Positions 60,987 through 64,000 of a stretch of 64,000 bases of DNA are shown in pieces. The stretch lies in the NCBI GenBank assembly GCA_947581865.1, contig CANPWA010000016.1, positions 1-64,000 of the forward strand, in the 5' to 3' direction. The DNA is from an uncultured Acetatifactor sp. Lineage in GTDB: Bacteria; Bacillota; Clostridia; Lachnospirales; Lachnospiraceae. The translations under genes and the position numbers were made by a program. A model generated the notes under the pieces. That model saw only the letters and a program-made list of their open reading frames with translations, made no database searches and was not told the origin of the DNA. Position 1 is the first letter of the stretch, and each line of letters opens with the position of its first letter.

Positions 60987-63146
60987 ATGAGAGAGCAGAA
61001 AAACAAAAAATTTACATCAAAAATGCAGAAAAAGCTGGTGGTACTGTTCTTTTGTGTGCTGCTGGCTTTTGCCGGATTGTGCGTCCGGTTATTTTATCTG
61101 GTGCGCGATAATGAGACAACTTATCAGAAGCAGGTGTTGTCCCAACAGGTCAGCGATTCCAAAACAATCCCTTTCCGGCGGGGAGATATTGTGGATGCAA
61201 AAGGCACCACGCTGGCGACCAGTGAAAAGGTCTATAATCTGCAGATCGACGCCTACATCATGCAGGAGAGGGAAGGGTATCTGGAGCCTACCCTGCAGGC
61301 GCTTGCGTCAAATTTTCCCCAGCTTGACATAGGTGAGATCCGTCAGTATGTGGTGACTCATCCCGAATCGCGTTATTATATCGCGCTGCGTCAGCTTACC
61401 TTTGAGGAGATCAGCGGGTTTCAACAGGCACAGCAGGAAAACGGCAATATCCAGGGGGTTTATTTTGAGGAGGAATACAAGAGGGTGTATCCCGGCGGTT
61501 CCCTGGCGGCGGATGTCATCGGTTTTACCCGCTCCGACAACGAGGGGCAGTATGGTCTGGAGGAATATTATAATGACACGTTGAACGGTACGCCCGGCAG
61601 AGAGTATGGCTATTTAAACGAGATGGGTGAGGTGGAGCGCACCGTAAAGGCGGCCATCAACGGAAATACCTTACATTCCACCATTGACAGCAATCTTCAG
61701 AGCATTGTGGAGAAATATTTAAAGGAGTTCAATGACGCCCACACCAATGAGGCGCATGACGGAAACGGCGCGGAGAATGTGGGCTGCATCATGATGGAGA
61801 TCAATACGGGGGAAATCCTCGCCATGGCAAATTATCCCACCTATGACCTGAATGAAACGAGGGATACCAGCGCCCTGTTGGGAAGCGTTCTTATAGAGCA
61901 GTATGTCAATGAGAATGGCTATACGATCTATCGCAACACCCACACCCCCATCACCCAGGAGGTCCTGGACGGATTGTCCGATGAGGATGTGATGTTGAAC
62001 CTGAACAATCTGTGGAAGAATTTCTGCATTTCCAACACTTATGAGCCCGGTTCCACCGCAAAGCCTTTTACGGTGGCGGCGGCGCTGGAGACGGGCGCCA
62101 TCCTTCCCACGGATACCTTCGAGTGCTACGGCTCTTTGGAAGTGGGCGGGCATACCATTAAGTGCCATAGCTATAAGAGCGGCGGTGAGGGGCTGGTGAC
62201 GGTTCAGGATTCCGTGGCATGGTCCTGCAACGTGGCGCTGATGAAGATAGGCGCCAAGCTGGGGAAAGAGGAGTTCGCTGAGTTTCAGAGTATTTTTAAT
62301 TTTGGGTTAAAGACCAATATCGATCTCGCCGGAGAATCCAGGACTGCCAATCTCTTGTTCCCGCTCGAGGAGATGAAACCGGCAGATCTTGCCACCAACA
62401 GTTTCGGTCAGAACTTTAATGTGACGATGATACAGATGATCACGGGCTTCTGTTCCCTGATCAACGGAGGCTATTATTATGAGCCCCATCTGGTGGATCA
62501 GATCACCAATTCCAGCGGAGCGGTGGTGCAGAACATCGAGCCGAGGGTGCTCAAGCAGACGGTTTCCGCCTCCACTTCGGAGCTGATCCGCCAATACTGC
62601 CGCGCGGTGGTGATGGAGGAGGGCGGTTCCCGGAGAACCGGCAAGACTGCGCGCCCCGCAGGTTATGCCATCGGCGGCAAGACGGGAACGGCGGAGACGC
62701 TTCCCCGCAAAAACAATCAGTATGTGGTGTCTTTCATGGGTTATGCCCCTGCAGATGATCCGCAGATCGCTATTTATGTGGTGGTGGACAGACCGAATGT
62801 GGCGGTACAGGACGATGCCAAGTATGCCACCGGCATCGTGCGCAATATTCTGACGGAGGCGCTTCCCTATCTGAATATTTTCATGACGGAGGAACTGTCT
62901 GATGATGAGTTAAAGGAGCTGGAGGAAAAGCAGCTTGCAGTGACCACCATGTATGCCGCCCAGATCGAGGAGGAAAAACGGGAGGCCCTGGAACAGGCTA
63001 AAGATGAGATGGCCGCCCGGGATGAAGGGCTTTCGCCCAATATCGGGGATGAGCCGGGAGAGGGAGAGGTTCTGGGGGATGTCCCGGACAATCCGAATCT
63101 GTCGGGGGACGATCAGGTACAGGAACCCTCGTCAGATACCCCGTAA
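60987..63146 (+). CDS. ftsI: Class B penicillin-binding protein, FtsI/PBP2B-type
   Basis: A 719-residue septal transpeptidase. One membrane helix (about 12-33), a pedestal dimerisation domain (about 55-220), and a transpeptidase domain with SxxK at S356 (GSTAKP), SxN at S413 (WSCN) and KTG at K565 (GKTGTAE). The last 75 residues form an acidic, low-complexity tail, with no PASTA domains. It follows the FtsL-like gene by 16 bases, and the order matches pbpB in Bacillus. Confidence 0.93.
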   Translation: MREQKNKKFTSKMQKKLVVLFFCVLLAFAGLCVRLFYLVRDNETTYQKQVLSQQVSDSKTIPFRRGDIVDAKGTTLATSEKVYNLQIDAYIMQEREGYLEPTLQALASNFPQLDIGEIRQYVVTHPESRYYIALRQLTFEEISGFQQAQQENGNIQGVYFEEEYKRVYPGGSLAADVIGFTRSDNEGQYGLEEYYNDTLNGTPGREYGYLNEMGEVERTVKAAINGNTLHSTIDSNLQSIVEKYLKEFNDAHTNEAHDGNGAENVGCIMMEINTGEILAMANYPTYDLNETRDTSALLGSVLIEQYVNENGYTIYRNTHTPITQEVLDGLSDEDVMLNLNNLWKNFCISNTYEPGSTAKPFTVAAALETGAILPTDTFECYGSLEVGGHTIKCHSYKSGGEGLVTVQDSVAWSCNVALMKIGAKLGKEEFAEFQSIFNFGLKTNIDLAGESRTANLLFPLEEMKPADLATNSFGQNFNVTMIQMITGFCSLINGGYYYEPHLVDQITNSSGAVVQNIEPRVLKQTVSASTSELIRQYCRAVVMEEGGSRRTGKTARPAGYAIGGKTGTAETLPRKNNQYVVSFMGYAPADDPQIAIYVVVDRPNVAVQDDAKYATGIVRNILTEALPYLNIFMTEELSDDELKELEEKQLAVTTMYAAQIEEEKREALEQAKDEMAARDEGLSPNIGDEPGEGEVLGDVPDNPNLSGDDQVQEPSSDTP

Positions 63147-63165
63147 GGATGTCAGTCATAACCTT

Positions 63166-63202
63166 ATAAAACAGGGAATACAGTATAGAAACACTGTTTT
63201 AT
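63166..63202 (+). promoter_or_regulatory. Hairpin between the two PBP genes
   Basis: ATAAAACAG (63166-63174) and CTGTTTTAT (63194-63202) form a 9-pair stem with a 19-base loop just before the ribosome site of the second PBP. It is weak as a terminator; it may lower expression of the downstream gene. Confidence 0.4.
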
Positions 63203-63212
63203 GAGGTTTTGT

Positions 63213-64000
63213 ATGGAATATAACCGTATTTTCCACCGCAGGAAGATCATGATCCTCTTCTTCCTTCTGACAGCGGCGTTTGTGTTTTTGTTCGGAAGGC
63301 TGGTGTATCTGATGGTGTGGCGCGCGGATCACTATGCCGGGCTGGCGACAGAGCTTCATGAGCGGGAACGCAGCATCAAGGCGGCAAGAGGCAGGATTTT
63401 GGACAGAAACGGCACCGTACTTGCGGACAATAAGACCGTCTGCACCATATCCGTTATCTATAATCAGATAGAGGATCCGGAGAAGGTCATTGCGGTGCTC
63501 TCCGAAGAACTGGAAATGTCGGAGGACGCCGTGCGCAAAAAGGTGGAGAAATATTCCTCCATGGAGCGTGTGAAAAGCAATGTGGACAAAGCGGTGGGGG
63601 ACCGTATCCGGGAATATGATCTGCCCGGTGTGAAGGTAGACGAGGATTACAAGCGCTATTATCCCTATGGGGATCTGGCCAGCAAAGTGCTGGGCTTTAC
63701 CGGCGGGGACAATCAGGGAATCGTGGGGCTGGAGGTGGTCTATGATGAGTATCTTCAGGGAGAACCCGGCACCATTCTCACGGTGACGGACGCCTCGGGC
63801 ATTGAGGTGGAGCGTCTCGGGGAGAGGCGGATAGAGCCCGTGCCCGGCAATGACCTTCGGGTGAGCCTGGACAGAAATATCCAGACTTATGCCACCCAGC
63901 TTGCCTGTCAGGCGATGCAGACCAAGGAGGCGGAAAACGTCAGCATCCTGGTGATGAATCCCCAGAACGGCGAGATCTATGCCATGGTGAACGTGCCGGA
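63213..64000 (+). CDS. Second class B penicillin-binding protein (SpoVD/FtsI-like), partial
   Basis: The first 262 codons of a gene that runs off the window. It begins MEYNRIFHRRKI, has a membrane helix at about 12-34 (MILFFLLTAAFVFLFGRLVY) and the class B pedestal with RGRILDRNGTVLADN and GIVGLEVVYDEYL. The start of the transpeptidase domain (LVMNPQNGEIYAMVNVP) is reached, but the catalytic motifs lie beyond the end. ATG follows ATGAGGTTTTGT. By order it could be the sporulation PBP SpoVD, but the visible part cannot separate that from FtsI. Confidence 0.88.
   Translation, partial: MEYNRIFHRRKIMILFFLLTAAFVFLFGRLVYLMVWRADHYAGLATELHERERSIKAARGRILDRNGTVLADNKTVCTISVIYNQIEDPEKVIAVLSEELEMSEDAVRKKVEKYSSMERVKSNVDKAVGDRIREYDLPGVKVDEDYKRYYPYGDLASKVLGFTGGDNQGIVGLEVVYDEYLQGEPGTILTVTDASGIEVERLGERRIEPVPGNDLRVSLDRNIQTYATQLACQAMQTKEAENVSILVMNPQNGEIYAMVNVP

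Overview
The window looks like a chromosomal segment of a Clostridia bacterium, most likely Lachnospiraceae. Three things point there. A SCIFF ribosomal peptide and its radical SAM maturase sit directly before a fused secDF. The order priA-def-fmt-(membrane Zn protease)-rsmB-rlmN-PP2C-PASTA kinase-rsgA, and the start of the division cluster (mraZ-rsmH-ftsL-PBP-PBP), are those of Firmicutes. MurE carries the meso-DAP motif DNPR. Genes are GC-rich and closely packed. No rRNA, tRNA or CRISPR array was seen.

Layout. 1-3.3 kb: a tyrosine recombinase (minus strand), a decayed stretch, and an ECF-type sigma factor overlapping its membrane anti-sigma-like partner. 3.4-8.1 kb: a DUF362 protein, hisS-aspS from a near-consensus promoter, and a metallophosphoesterase. 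8.3-19.3 kb: a GDSL esterase, then a LysR regulator, two PLP C-S lyases, a glutathione-transferase-like protein, a complete polar amino acid ABC transporter, an amidohydrolase, a GNAT acetyltransferase and an M20 peptidase. This set suggests uptake and breakdown of a modified sulfur amino acid. 19.4-26.9 kb: histidine phosphatase, phosphopantetheinyl transferase, a heterodimeric ABC exporter, a coiled-coil protein, an amidase behind a start-site hairpin, and a Na/Pi cotransporter. 27-32.9 kb: a CNNM/CBS protein (minus), then the SCIFF locus and secDF. 33-47.4 kb: recJ, murE and the priA-to-rsgA operon.

47.5-57.3 kb is an accessory island inserted after the rsgA terminator. It starts AT-rich with broken remnants of a second PP2C phosphatase and a second Ser/Thr kinase and a probably truncated ORF. 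It then carries five tandem membrane-anchored leucine-rich-repeat paralogues (types A, B, A, B, B) and one 863-residue protein whose N-terminal part is GC-rich and C-terminal part AT-rich. The genes are separated by copies of a roughly 95-bp leader element that can fold in two exclusive ways. Paralogues are identical over their N-terminal third and differ at set columns within the repeats. This is the best candidate for an undescribed system, possibly an effector with diversified surface immunity or recognition proteins.

57.3-64 kb returns to core genes: ychF (behind a palindrome and a possible 40-codon ORF), then mraZ with four 10-bp-spaced MraZ boxes, rsmH, an FtsL-like protein, and two class B penicillin-binding proteins, the second cut by the window end.
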